Shown piece after piece: positions 1 through 10,660 of a stretch of DNA of 64,000 bases. The translations under genes were made by a program, and so were the position numbers. Each line of letters begins with the position of its first letter. Within the stretch, counting starts at the first letter, position 1. The stretch comes from Ascaphus truei. Its lineage: Eukaryota > Chordata > Amphibia > Anura > Ascaphidae. The stretch is from assembly GCA_036426205.1 (NCBI GenBank), contig CM071570.1, forward strand, positions 69,935,429 through 69,999,428, read 5' to 3'. The notes under the pieces are model-generated. The model was not told the DNA's origin, ran no database searches, and saw only the letters and a program-made list of their open reading frames with translations.

Positions 1-1640
1 CGTTCGAGCAAAATCCCGTGCGCTGACCAACCCTCCACCTCCACTGCAACTACAAGAAGATCCCGGGCTTTATCTTCTCTACTGGTCCAGCTGCAGAAAA
101 CAACAAGGGCAAGTATACACTACCCTTTCTTTGGTTACACACTACCACACAGGCAACATCACAAGCCTATACAAATAGGGAGCGCCCCAACCTCTTTTCT
201 TTTTGTCACAAGGGACTAAAAGCCCCAGGATACATAGGGGCAGAGATATCACCTGATGCCAGGGAGCCAATAGGGCTTATACCTTCCCCTGAGGAGAGAT
301 GCATTTGGCACTCTCAGAGCAGGAAGAGGCAGTAGGAGCTGGGACACAGAGAGGGGAGGGTGTATATGTGCAGGGAGGCAAGTAGCCTCTGCACAAGGCC
401 AGTTGTCTCCCCTTAGGCCCCAGCTAGGCCCTACTCACCCTCGGCTTGTGGCTGCTACAGGGACGCCCGCTAGGATAAGGACAGTGTCCTGTAGAGCCAG
501 CTTCAGTGAGGGTCACAGCCAGGAAGCGTGGAATTCCTGGCCACTGCTCTGTTGGTGAATTAGCCTCTGTAACATCAGAGGCAGAGATATTCTACCGGTG
601 GATCACTCCAGGCTGGAGCTACCCTTCGCTGAGGCGGATCACGTTGCAGGATCATCCATCTGGATCAAGGGATAATTTCCAAGCCAAGCATCTGCGCGCC
701 CGGGTGTGGACACACCCGGCAGGTACCATCATCCCTACACGTACACCAACTATACACCTCATCTTAGTGGGCAGCGCTGTTCCACACTTGGGTGGGGTAC
801 TCTGGGTACACTGCGACCGGGCAGTTGCACTATTAGTGTTGCAGGGGTGACACTAGCGTTGGTGATGTTATTGTTGTTATTTTCTTTATCTGATACAGTA
901 AACTGTTTTACCTATACACTGTGTATGTGGTTACTGTGTATGTGGGTCCTGTGTCAGGGGTTATTCTACACTTAGAATCCTGCACAGGTGGAGGTGCTGT
1001 TATTGTGAAGATCGTTCCAGGCTATACCCCAGGTTCCCATTAGTGGAGGCTCAGGCCTCCTGTGAACCTGACAGGTAACGCACTACACCTGGTAATATGT
1101 GTAGTTCTCCCACAAAGGTCCAAAGATGAGATCGGGGGGGGGGGGGGGGGGATACACACATTTTTTTTAAACCCCTTGTATTTATGCAATGTAATTGTTC
1201 TTGATAACTTGATTAGATGTCATATTTAACTTCCCTTCTATAGTGTCTCTTTATATAGAGTATGCAAACATACCCAGGTTTTTGGCACAAATGACATCTG
1301 TGTAGAAACAATATTCCGCCTGCAGAATATTAGTGAAGTGCAGTTTTGTGCAGAATGCCGTTATCCATTTCATTGATTTTTGGTGAATTTTAAATTGCAT
1401 GGATTGTATCGAATGTTTATAAAAGATTCAGGGTCAAAATCTAGAGCATGATCATTTTAAAAGTATAAACCGAGGGATTGTACATAATCTGCGGAGAAAA
1501 AAATCCTCAGAACTAGATACCAAACGCTCTCTTCTCAATTCAATGTGTAACTGCTTCCTTAAAGTTCTCTGCTGGCCCTATTTCGATCTCTGGCTGGGTC
1601 TAATGCCAAGACTTAAATAACTCTGCGTTATTGTATAATC
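1..1640. other. Unidentified non-coding stretch
   Basis: I recognise no gene. The first 1.1 kb is more GC-rich than the rest and has short open frames on the plus strand (506-850, 706-975) with no recognisable domain; their composition suggests chance frames in an old repeat. A run of 18 G lies at 1134-1151, followed by AT-rich sequence to about 1640. Confidence 0.4.
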
Positions 1641-1861
1641 ATATGTATAATTTCATTTATATAGCGCCAAAGGTGTTTGCACTATATGAAAATACAATAC
1701 ATTGGTGGAAGGAAAGTTTAAAAATGGGGAGAAGGGCAATAAGTATATGATAACATAATGCAAAGGGAGACCCTCCCCCAGGGACCTTACAATCTAAGAG
1801 GTATAATGGGATATTGACATAGTATGAGTAAAAGTGACTTCATTAAAAGTGCAAGTCATGG
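1640..1861 (+). repeat. Dispersed repeat, 5' part (split by the LINE)
   Basis: The block begins with a TTATATAGCGCC-like box and holds a GGGACCTTACAATCTAAG-like box at 1780-1800. Similar boxes recur at 38025, 44345 and 56530, so this is a dispersed family. It breaks off at the LINE 5' end and appears to resume after 4314, so the LINE seems to have inserted into it. The family name is unknown to me; frog genomes carry many repeats of this style. Confidence 0.55.
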
Positions 1862-2003
1862 AGAGACGTCCGGTGACATCACCGAGTATGGCCGCCTAGG
1901 AGAGGAGTTCCCGAGACCCTCCGAAAGCAATAAATAAAAACAAGCATGATCCGACCCAAAAGTGAAAAATTCCTACAGAAAACTGTCCCTAAGGAGAGCA
2001 GCG

Positions 2004-2798
2004 ATGACAGGGAAAGCAAAACAGACCCAGAGCCAGGATGTCTCCCGCTATGTTTCGGCATCACTGTGCGCTGCAGAAAGCAGCAAGGACTCCCAAGATG
2101 GTGCCGCGACATGTGCGCCCACGGAGGCAGCCCAAGAGCAACCGCTAGCTGAAGTGGAGGGAGGCGCGCTAACCACTGAATATATGGAAGCATTGTTCAA
2201 CAGAATGAGGAAAGGATTCCAAGAAGATGTAAAAACTGCTATAGAGGGAATAAAATCATACATAAACATTCTGACCCAGAGAACAGATGGACTAGAATCC
2301 AAAATGGAAATAGCACTCCAGCTTCAGTCGTCTGCAGACGACAAGATTGTAAGATTAGTGCATGAAATCAATGCCCTGAAAGATTCCCTGGAAGACCAAG
2401 AAAACAGAGATCGCAGGCAAAACCTGCGGATCAGAAAAATTCCAGAATCATTATTGCCGGATGCCCTTCATGCTTACCTGATAACATCTTTCCTCATGCT
2501 GGTCCCTGACTTGAAGGAACACGACCTGGAGATGGACCGCGCGCACCGAGCGCTGTGTCCCAGGTCCGAAGACCCTAAACGACGTAGGGATGTAATCGTG
2601 AAACTCCACTCCTACTCTGCAAAAGAAAAGATAATGTCAGCAAGTAGAGGAAAAGAAGACCTACAATATGAAAACGAAACAGTTCAAATATTGACCTCTC
2701 AAGAGTCACAATCACTAGATGCAGAAAGATTAAACCTCTCCTTGCAATATTAAAAGACCATGGAGTGCGCAATAGATGGGGTTTCCCATTTAAGTGAA
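2004..2798 (+). pseudogene. LINE ORF1 (RNA-binding protein) relic
   Basis: ORF1 proteins of L1/Tx1-type LINEs are trimeric RNA-binding chaperones that coat the element RNA. From an ATG at 2004 the frame gives a low-complexity Ser/Gln/Ala-rich N-terminus, then a coiled-coil-like segment rich in Glu/Lys/Ile (about residues 55-130) and an RRM-like core with ENRDRRQNLRIRKIPES, followed by the basic C-terminal domain. The frame ends at TAA 2751-2753, but a neighbouring frame from 2747 continues with family-like ILKDHGVRNRWGFPFK before stopping. A one-base frameshift near 2745 therefore truncates the protein. An in-frame ATG at 1962 lies upstream; I prefer 2004 because MTGK begins the family-like part. 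The L1/Tx1 assignment is solid, the function is lost. Confidence 0.78.
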
Positions 2799-2894
2799 TG
2801 GTTCTTAAGAATGGAAGATACTGTATATGTCTATTTCACACCCTGAGAATCCTCATTGTTCCTTAGATCTCTGGGTATCGCAGTCAAATGTGAT

Positions 2895-3105
2895 CTACAA
2901 TCTATACCTGAATAACCCCAGGGTAGGGTTATTGTGCTTGCAAACACTGTAGCAAGTGCTGGTGATACTCTGCTACTGCCTAAGTAAGGTCTGTGCTGGC
3001 TACAATATATACCTGAATAACCCCAGGGTAGGGTAATTGTACTAATAAACACTTTAGCAAATGTTAATAATAATCTGCTAACTCCTAAGTAGGGTCTGTG
3101 CTAGC
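2895..3105 (+). repeat. Tandem duplication, 2 x about 105 bp
   Basis: Two adjacent copies (2895-2999 and 3000-3105) both contain ACCTGAATAACCCCAGGGTA and end in GGTCTGTGCT-type sequence. The second copy has several substitutions. It lies where the bulk of ORF2 should be, so it is foreign sequence or a deletion scar within the LINE. Confidence 0.8.
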
Positions 3106-3236
3106 AAAGTACTAGGTATGAGGATAGATAGGTAGTGAAGTTCCTATATATAAACTCTAATAGATACTGTGATGCTTAAATGATCTCAAACACACAGAGA
3201 TGCAACAAGCTCTCAGAAACCCCCCAAAATTACCAC

Positions 3237-3256
3237 AATATATATATATATATATG
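3237..3256. repeat. (TA)n microsatellite
   Basis: A pure alternating TA run inside the rearranged middle of the LINE. Confidence 0.9.
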
Positions 3257-3404
3257 TACATAAGTGCACAAAGGAGTGCTACTGGGCGTGGCTAATTGTA
3301 TAAAACAAGAAACAAAAAAGTCCAGAGCAACATCCAATGTGACAAAAATACACAGTGAAATACCTATTATCTCTTGAAAAAGGGTAATTTAGTGAGCCAC
3401 TTGC

Positions 3405-3837
3405 AAGGCATGACCAATGGTACCTAACTCCTAGTAGGCTGAGCCAGATCTTCCCTGGAACCCCCAATCTATGCTGTAGAGGGTGTGGTCTTAGAGGAGA
3501 TATGGCCCACATCTGGAAGACATGCCCGCTAGTTCAGAAATTCTGGACTATGATCCAAAACATATTATTAGATGTCACAGAATTAAGAATCCCACTTACC
3601 TTTGTGTTGGCTAAATCCGTAGAAAATCTCACTCCATCCATGGGGCGGCTGGTCTCCTTTATCCTAACTGCAGCAAGATGTTCCATAGCTGCGGCATGGA
3701 AAAAAATGAACACCCCCTCCAGAAGAACTGTCACTAAACGAATAAACGACGTAATGTCGATGGGAAGACTAACAGCCCAACTGAAACAAGCTACCGAACA
3801 GTTTTATAAGATGTGGCAGCCATGGCTCCAGAGCTAG
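3405..3837 (+). pseudogene. LINE ORF2 C-terminal fragment
   Basis: ORF2 of LINEs encodes endonuclease and reverse transcriptase; only the last 140 or so codons survive. Read from 3405 the sequence gives a Cys-rich start (CCRGCGLRGDMAHIWKTCP) followed by VQKFWTMIQNIL and ends WQPWLQS at the TAG 3835-3837. The Cys...H.W..CP..FW layout is the conserved C-terminal Cys motif region of L1-type ORF2 proteins. An ATG at 3502 is internal and not a true start. No catalytic residues remain. Upstream sequence is unrelated, which marks a large internal deletion. Confidence 0.72.
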
Positions 3838-4313
3838 GAAAACATAGAAACCAGTGAGAGGTAAAAATTATCATTCAAAAAATTAAAACTCTAGACCCAT
3901 AAAAATAAGAAGGTGATGAACAGATTGGAGGTGGGCGGGGCGGAATTCCCTCCCCTCTCTCCCCACTCTACCATGCCCTATCCCCCCCCCCATTAATCTC
4001 ACCCCCATTCTCCCCATCCCTCCCTTTCTTCCCCTCTTTTTCTTCTTCTCTTTCTCTATCCACTTTGAAACTCACTCAGAGATTGCAGATCTGAAGATCT
4101 GTATTGCTAAACAAAGGGGCAAACGGGTTTATAACTCCTCTGATCGATCAACTACACAAAATATGGATAAAAGCTAACCCTCAATCTCAGGTGTTTATTG
4201 TACATTAAAATACCAAGTATACTGTTTGTTGATCCCAATATTATGCTCCCTCTGTAATGTAATGTAATAATCTGTATCTCTCTGAAAACCAATAAAAAAG
4301 ATTGGATCAAAAA
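3838..4313 (+). other. LINE 3' UTR
   Basis: The stretch follows the ORF2 stop. It is C/T-rich at 3940-4070 and ends with AATAAA near 4291 followed by an A-run, as expected for a LINE 3' end. No other gene is seen. Confidence 0.6.
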
Positions 4314-4720
4314 AAAAGTGATGAAGGTCATGTTCATCTGGAGTCAGTAGTGTAGACGTAAATTGTTTGAAGAGAGCAAATAAGGGGCTCATTTCAAAAT
4401 GGAAAGAGAATGTTCTTGATAATTATTGAGTTGAAGAGAGTTCGATAGGTAGGGAATACGAGTGTGAAAGGTTTAAGATGTGAGAGGGCTGTAGAGGTAA
4501 AATATGGAAAGATGAGCTAACCTTGAGTGTAATAGATGAGAATGGGTGCAATGAGAGAATTGAGGAGAGATACTATATATGGAGGTGATGGAATGTAGAA
4601 CTCTAAAGGAAAGGAGGGCAATTGTGTAGTTTATACAAAGATAACATAATTCAAGCATAAGCATTTTGAAAGAGATTGTAAGATAGAACGGTGTAAGGCA
4701 GGAAGGCCAGATAAAAGGAG
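4314..4720 (+). repeat. Dispersed repeat, continuation after the LINE
   Basis: Purine-rich sequence (GAAGAGAG, GTGAGAGG blocks) in the style of the 13390-13760 repeat. It appears to continue the 1640-1861 family interrupted by the LINE. Confidence 0.45.
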
Positions 4721-6198
4721 AAGCCCTAACCTGCTACCCATTCTCACCAGTTTCTCTGTGGGCAACCAATGGTTAATGTTGGGCACAGGGATGATGCCTA
4801 TGGATTTATATGTGCCAATGTTTAATCCAGTGATTTATAGCTCCTTTTTGCAGGTTGTGAACATTCAGGGATTAATCTTACTCTGTAAAAGTGGCTTTAC
4901 TCACTGGATAATTGCAGTAAGAGCTTGCATTGTATGCCAGGAAAGAAAAACCCATCATATCCAGGAGGGCTGGGATTGCAAAACTAGACCATTGTTCTAC
5001 ACCAGCAGCTCAGAGTCAAGCTCTGCAGAGGACCTCATCCATGGTGAGCCCATCACCAATTTTTTTTTATGGGAACTCCAGCTAATATAACCAGTCAGCC
5101 TTGATGGACTAGATAGAGCTGATGGGGGACTTTGTGAGAAGCCCTGTGGGGCATTCAGCAGAGGATCTTGAGGAGACCCGGAGCAGGGGTCTGATGCGCT
5201 AGGCAGAGCTACATGCTCAGAAGCCGTAACGAAATCTGGTAGAGAGCTCTCGTGGAGCATTGTCACAATGCGAAAACTGCATTCTTCATATGCAGCCTCC
5301 GCTGGAACCACTCTGAGCACAGAAGCTGTTGGGAGTAAGTCTCATCAAAGAGAGTCCGCTTTGAATATGTCAAGGGAGTCTGTGGTATGTGTGTGCATAC
5401 TTTGTTGGAGTGGTTCTCTATACCTGGACTTACGTGACTGTTAGGGGGCAGTCTCAGGAACAAGAGATCACCGGGTTTCTATTTCCCAGTGGACTTTGTC
5501 CCCTGTTTTGAGGAGGGTGCTACCTGAAGAGACAGTCTTCGGTTGCCTCCAGGGGGACTTGTCTAGGGATCTTCTTCATTTTGGGCATCCAGCCATAAAG
5601 TTCTAGGTAGCTAGGAGGCTACTAGTCAATTTACCCATTTTCCCTTGAAGGAATTTACCTTGTTTGGGGTATCCAGCTTTGGTAGGTAACGGTCCCCACC
5701 ACACAGTGCTAGGTAGCCAGGAATCTACTAGTCACATTGGCCACTGTTCTCCTGGTAGTCTGGGAAGTGACCGGAAGACTCATTTTGTTATTTTGGACTG
5801 AACTTTGGGCTCAGCTTGAGTCATTCATTTGGACTAAGGAACCCAGGATCTTTAAGCCACGGCAAAATCCTAGAAAAAAGTGACTATCTCTTCCAGTTGC
5901 TATTTTCCTGATCATTCTGTTTCTTTCTTGAGGTGTTGGGGTACTTGTTACTGAACATTTCCTAATAAATACTACAACTTTTTAGTTCTCTGTGTCTGAG
6001 TAGTGGAAACTGGTGTCCTGTAGAAGCCTTCCCATAGGGGCTGGGTAAGTTAAGGGTTGAGCGTACCCTACCGGCTCTGCTGGCAGCAGATAGTGACCTG
6101 TCTGGGCATAGATTGGGGATCTCTTGCAGTGAGCTACCCAATGACGTTACAAATGTTAAGTGGTCTATACCTAAACAGTCATAAATATATCTCAGTGA
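4720..6198. other. Unidentified, LTR-like stretch
   Basis: No recognisable protein. The open frame 4758-5090 has no known domain. Two diverged copies of a TCTAGGTAGCTAGGAGGC-type block lie near 5600 and 5710. An AATAAA at about 5963 followed by TCTCTGTGTCTGAG resembles the R/U5 part of an LTR, but no matching second LTR or coding domain is seen. Confidence 0.25.
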
Positions 6199-6579
6199 AT
6201 TATTTGCAATAGGTAGAAAGGGGGGTGTGTGATAGACAGCACTCTGACACAATGACTCAGCAAGGTTGCAGGGTGCACGGAACAGGAAGGGACCCTAATA
6301 CCCTTCAGAAGTACTAACAATCCAAAAAATAGTACCAGCACTCTCTGTCTCACAGCTATAGATATAAGCGAATACCAGTGTAGGGAAAATGAATAATTTA
6401 ATGACACTAATAATAAACTGAAAATATAGCAACAATAGCCAATACGCCAATGCAAGAATAAATATCACCATAGAGGAAATGAAAATATAGGGGGTAGAGG
6501 GGAAAGAAGGAGAAGGGGAAAAAAACACAAAAGAAAAGCAAAAAATCACAAAAATGGAAAAAGGAAAGCAAACTAGGGG

Positions 6580-6617
6580 GGCGACATTTCGAGGGGTGAC
6601 CTCTTCATCTGGCCCAT
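6580..6617 (-). ncRNA. Hammerhead-like motif, foldback 1 left arm
   Basis: Read on the minus strand: AGATGA, A, GAGG, loop, CCTC, GAAA, then a G/C-rich flank that can pair with the GGGC upstream. It mirrors the motif of the right arm. The U4 position of the hammerhead core is A, so cleavage is doubtful. Confidence 0.45.
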
Positions 6618-7105
6618 TCCCCCTGGTCCCAAAGGGTCCCAGAGGTACTTCCCTAAGCCTTCTCTCCCCACTGTCAAATGATCCCACACTCAGCTAATGA
6701 TATAAATCTAAAGTCTAAAGAGGGCAAATCACATAAGCAGATATCAAATATCAACCACTGAATGTAGATACAAGAATATTGTGAAAGACACAGAACATAT
6801 GCAGATATCAGATATCAATCAGTGAACAAGTATAAGCAAAACCTCTTCCTGGTGCCTGAGAACTCGACAAGGCACCAGGAAGAGGGTTTGCTTATACTTG
6901 TTCACTGATTGATATCTGATATCTGCATATGTTCGTTTGTCTTTCACAATATTCTTGTATTCTACATTCAGTGGTTGATATTGTGATATGTATGATTTGC
7001 CTCTTTAGACTTTAGATTATATCATTAGCTGAGTGTGGGATCATTTGACAGTGGGGGAGAGAAGGCTTAGGAAGTACCTCGGGACCCTTTGGGACCAGGG
7101 GGAAT

Positions 7106-7141
7106 GGGCCAGATGAAGAGGTCACCCTCGAAATGTCGCCC
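7106..7141 (+). ncRNA. Hammerhead-like motif, foldback 1 right arm
   Basis: CAGATGA (7110-7116), an extra A, stem II GAGG/CCTC with loop TCAC (7118-7129), then GAAA (7130-7133). A 4-bp stem I, GGGC/GCCC (7106-7109 with 7138-7141), closes it. Stem III is minimal. The A at the U4 position departs from the catalytic core in both arms, so the change predates the inversion or belongs to the family. Confidence 0.48.
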
Positions 7142-7599
7142 CCCTAGTTTGCTTTCCTTTTTCCATTTTTGTGATTTTTTGCTTTTCTTTTGTGTTTTTT
7201 CCCCTTATCCTTTTCTTCCCCTCTACCCCTATATTTTCATTTCCTCTATGTGGTGATATTTATTTGCATTGGCTATTGGCTATTGTTGCTATATTTTCAG
7301 TTTATTATTAGTGTCATTATTAAATTATTCATTTTCCCTACACTGGTATTCGCTTATATCTGTAGCTGTGAGACAGAGAGTGCTGGTACTATTTTTTGGA
7401 TTATTTGCAATAGGTGTTTCACCCTATTTTTGGTATCGCCATTTTTTTCCTATCATGCATTACCATTGTGGATTTTAACAATCTATTAAGCATCTATATT
7501 TTTTTTTAGAAAAAGCTGAGAAAAAGCACAGGTCATGAATCATAGAAAGTGTGCGGTATAGGCAGCATAGCCTATTTTGAATCTAAAATTATGATGTGT

Positions 7600-7990
7600 G
7601 TGGTGGGTACAAAGGAACAGTGGGGAGACCCCCAATCTCCCCCAAGATCAATGTAAGGTACAGTGAGTGTTCCCAACACTCCAATAAAGAAATATGACAC
7701 GTATGTCTAATAAAAGAAAAATCAGTGTGTATTGACAAAATTGTGGCAGCAACAACGCAATAAGGTGCAACAGGCGATACAGGATAAATGAATATATAAG
7801 TATAATCTGAGGTGAAGGGGGAAGGGAAAGGGAAGGGCGGGAAGTGATCACACAGACAAGGTAAGGAAGTGCAAAAAACAGAAATACAAGACAGGAGAAA
7901 AAATGCGGGGGGCAACGTTAACGCTTCGGAGTCCACAACCCCTTCTAATGGCCCATTCCTATAGAACCCCTACTTAGAGACTATAGTACT
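7600..7990 (-). mobile_element. Single-arm relative of foldback 1
   Basis: On the minus strand this stretch has the same GGAATGGGCCA start as the foldback 1 arm, followed by a stem-loop GGGGT/ACTCC and GAAGCGTTAACG (7912-7956), then pyrimidine-rich sequence like the foldback arm. The core is degraded. It looks like another copy of a related family without an inverted partner. Confidence 0.45.
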
Positions 7991-8640
7991 TCCCAGCACT
8001 CTCACTTCCAAAACTGAATCATGAATCATCTTTCTTTGTAAAAAATAGCCCATGTACCACACATACATCTAAGGGTTTCTCTCATACATGAACTATGCAT
8101 GTTGTCAGCTCCTCAATATCTCAAGCTACTATGAGCACCTCTAAAAGGTTTATAATAATAAAAAAAATTGTATTCTTTAATTGTTAAAATGACAACTGTT
8201 GTTCCTGGAATTTTTTCTAAATTCCCATGTGAAGATATTTTTAGTTTAAGCAAAATAATGTGTTTTTTCATTTAATTTGATTTTCAATATTTTTCTTACT
8301 AACTCCATAAACGTTAGCAATTTTAAAATATAATACAGACTTATCTATAGTTTTTTGATAAATTGTGAAGCATAATGGGCAAGATTTACTAAAGTTAAAT
8401 TCCAGTATCTGAAACATTGTAATTACACTTTGACATAATTAACAAGTGAAGATAATAGAATAAAAGTAATCTGCGTTAATCCAAATATTCAATCTTTCTT
8501 CGGAAAACTACTAAGAGAAGTCTCTCTGAAAATCTTTTAATGTTTGCATTGGATTTTGCATATTAATGTTAGCACAGCTCCTTACTTTGGAAACATGTTT
8601 TGAACAACCCTATAGAATACATTATTTTATAGACTGGCAA
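7990..8640. other. AT-rich stretch without a feature
   Basis: I see no gene and no clear repeat here; only short homopolymer A/T runs. Confidence 0.5.
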
Positions 8641-9070
8641 AATGAATTTATAGAGAAATTTTTATTTTATGTGTGTATTTTTTTTTATAAATCAGTTCTG
8701 TACTATTAGAGAATACTTTTTTTGTTTTTTTAAAACAACTCTGAATGACATTTTTATATATTACAATGTAACAAGCATTTTTCTATAGCTACCATTCACA
8801 AAGTCACATCCCTTCCTCTTCTGAAACAGGCTCTGGCACACCCCTGTTTGAGCCCTGCCCTCTCTCTAGCAGTGCACCAAATGTATCTAGTGCCTGTCTG
8901 GTCACATGACCTTCCCACAGACTTTGCATCTTTGGTCCTCCTCCTGCACTGACAGCCATTTAGTGAACCCTCGAGCCGAATCTTCACAGATCGATCACAG
9001 AAGAATGGATCTATCTGCCACTTGGCTAATTACTTATCATTGTGTGGATTGTATTGACGCACACATTAAA
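8640..9070. repeat. Dispersed repeat A, copy 1
   Basis: Closely similar over about 370 bp to 18620-19030. Shared blocks include TTCTGAAACAGGCTCTGGCA, GACAGCCATTTAGTGAACCC and CTAATTACTTATCATTGTGT. A fragment of its end recurs at 21190-21235. Open frames in it are not shared between copies and are not coding. Confidence 0.8.
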
Positions 9071-9116
9071 GGGAAACAAACAAACAAACAAAAAACAGCA
9101 GCTTAGACTGCTGCTT
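9070..9116. repeat. (AAAC)n run and CAGCAGC hairpin
   Basis: Several AAAC units (9076-9091) followed by CAGCAGCTTAGACTGCTG, a short hairpin, and then TTTAA. The GCTGCTTTAA end resembles the ends of TTAA-targeting MITEs seen at 29455 and 32714, but no partner end was located. Confidence 0.5.
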
Positions 9117-10026
9117 TAACTGGGTTTCTTACTATAAGTAAGCAACAATGCTGACATTAGTAAAATGTAACCACTTCCATGCTAGAGGAGCAATTATAAA
9201 AGCTCAAGACACTGGTCTAATCTTTTTATACTCTATTATCGCTGTTTTTTTGAGATGTGCAAATGTTTGCTGAAGTTCACAAAGTAGGTGAGGTTTGCGA
9301 TTTTTTCTCAAAGTTGTTTTCAAAACTTTCAAATGTTTGCAACAACAAAAAAAGGCAAACTACCCATTGGCGAGCTTGAGGTGATGTTGTTTTTTTTTTT
9401 ATAAATTTCACAATAATATTACATTTGAGAGACATTTGAAAAATGTAATGAAGCAAACTCTTTGTGTATTACAATAAGTACAGTAATTATGTTTTTAAAC
9501 TGCCCTATGGTAACTAATCACCAAAAATAACAAGGTCATTGTTGTTACATCCAACTTGCATATACAATAGAAAATTAAGTGTTGCACCTCACATGGCTTG
9601 TCTTTCCACTAGCTACTGAACTTTAACTGCAGGTAATTTTGCAATGTACAGATGCAGCGGCTGTTTTGAAACACTTCACGCGGTGTATACCTCGGAATAC
9701 CCATGTCATGGCGTGGGATTTCTTCCAACCCTAGTGCCTTAAGATGCGAGTGCAGAAAGTTGCATTTTAGTGTTATGGTTTTTAAAGACCTGAAATTGAC
9801 ACAGTTGCACAGTACTGTATACATTACAAATCATTCATTTCATTGCATTTTGCAATCCATGAAATTCAAACAAAGCAACCGCGATAAACACGTGTGCCTG
9901 GGGCGATTGGCGGCGTTAATGGCACATGGAGTACATCAGCGCACATGAAAATGGCGACGTGATTTGTTCGAATAATGGCTGCTGCATCTGTACTGCTTTA
10001 TTAATGCTCAAAACCCAAACCCACTA

Positions 10027-10028
<2 letters not shown>
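9116..10028. other. No recognisable feature
   Basis: No gene, RNA or clear repeat seen. Short open frames (9609-9824, 9703-9948) overlap on opposite strands and have no family signature. Confidence 0.45.

Positions 10029-10060
<32 letters not shown>
10029..10060. repeat. (TA)n microsatellite, left block
   Basis: Alternating TA run directly left of a TIR element; it continues on the other side at 10267. Confidence 0.9.
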
Positions 10061-10065
<5 letters not shown>

Positions 10066-10068
<3 letters not shown>

Positions 10069-10265
10069 GCTCGAAACCGCTTATAACGCGATGCAAACAT
10101 GGCTCTCAATTTTCGTATTTATGAATACTTTACAACACGATTATTGGTACCTTAAATACATTATTGTACAATGCATACAATTGTACATTATTCCTAACGT
10201 GATCCGCTTATAACGCGATGTGATTCTTTAGACCCCAAGCACAGCGTTATAAGGGGGTTGAGCTG

Positions 10266-10266
<1 letters not shown>
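10066..10266. mobile_element. Small TIR element inserted in (TA)n
   Basis: The left end reads ACAGCTCGAAACCGCTTATA and the right end, reversed, ACAGCTCAACCCCCTTATAA: terminal inverted repeats of about 22 bp with a few mismatches. Internal CTTATAACGCGATG boxes repeat the theme. The element is 201 bp, non-coding and flanked on both sides by TA repeats. A TA target duplication cannot be separated from the microsatellite. Superfamily not assigned. Confidence 0.7.
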
Positions 10267-10304
<38 letters not shown>

Positions 10305-10312
10305 ATATATAT
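10267..10312. repeat. (TA)n microsatellite, right block
   Basis: TA run with one TT interruption, immediately right of the TIR element. Confidence 0.9.
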
Positions 10313-10660
10313 AATCAAAAAATAAATAGATGATACTGTTCTGTGGCTAACGAAATGCTTTTATTTGTGCGAGCTTTCGAGATACACTGATCTCTTCTTC
10401 CGGCGATGTTACAATGAATGAAGCAAGCAAAAGCTATACTATAAACAGTGTCTATTGGAATGTTATCTGTGCTGGTCCTTCCCCCGGTGTGGATGTGTTT
10501 TATGGCTGGAGGTGTCAAAAGGTTCCTGAAAGCAAGTGATGAAAGAGTGTCTATGTGTATCAGTGTGAATTCTGTTGTATTCCAGGGGGAGCATGGAGGA
10601 AAATAGAACAGAAAAAAACAATCTAAGTGTAAACAGTATTTAAAGTGCAAAATTCAATAT
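10313..10660 (-). mobile_element. 3' end of a hammerhead-type (Penelope-like?) element
   Basis: On the minus strand a GAAGAAGAGAT...ATCTCGAAAGCTC motif is followed by AAAAGCATTTCGTTAGCCAC and ends near an AAATAAATAGATG block by the TA repeat. Elements with a stem-loop, GAAAG and a short fixed 3' tail are common in vertebrate genomes. No reverse transcriptase is seen. Confidence 0.45.
10365..10402 (-). ncRNA. Hammerhead-like motif
   Basis: Minus strand: CGGAAGA (C3, G5, G8, A9-like), an extra A, a perfect 5-bp stem II GAGAT/ATCTC with a 6-nt loop, then GAAA and GCTC. The U4 equivalent is G. Stem II agrees with other copies in shape but not in sequence. Confidence 0.42.

Larger units (their letters stand above)
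1862..4313 (+). mobile_element. Internally deleted Tx1/L1-like LINE
   Basis: In order: a short 5' UTR, an ORF1 relic, a tandem duplication, only the C-terminal end of ORF2, and a 3' UTR ending in AATAAA-rich sequence and an A-run near 4305-4313. Endonuclease and reverse transcriptase are missing, so the copy cannot move by itself. The flanks (AAGTGCAAGTCATG before, AAGTGATGAAGGTCATG after) look like a decayed target-site duplication, which would place the 5' end near 1862. The element is nested in an older dispersed repeat. The LINE class is well supported by the two protein relics; the exact clade is inference. Confidence 0.75.
6199..7415. mobile_element. Foldback retroelement 1 with 16-bp TSD
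   Basis: Two inverted arms of about 530 bp (6321-6856 and 6871-7400) face each other across a 14-nt loop. An identical 16-bp direct repeat, ATTATTTGCAATAGGT, lies at 6199-6214 and 7400-7415. The right arm touches its duplication; the left arm is separated from its own by a single-copy tail (6215-6320). No reading frame encodes a recognisable transposase. Variable-length duplication plus a one-sided tail fits target-primed reverse transcription with inversion, as known for Penelope-like elements and LINEs, and not a cut-and-paste TIR transposon. Both arms hold a hammerhead-like core. Confidence 0.8.

Noticed and set aside
506..975. Two overlapping plus-strand frames near the left edge
   Set aside because: No domain, overlapping frames and repeat-like composition; most likely chance.
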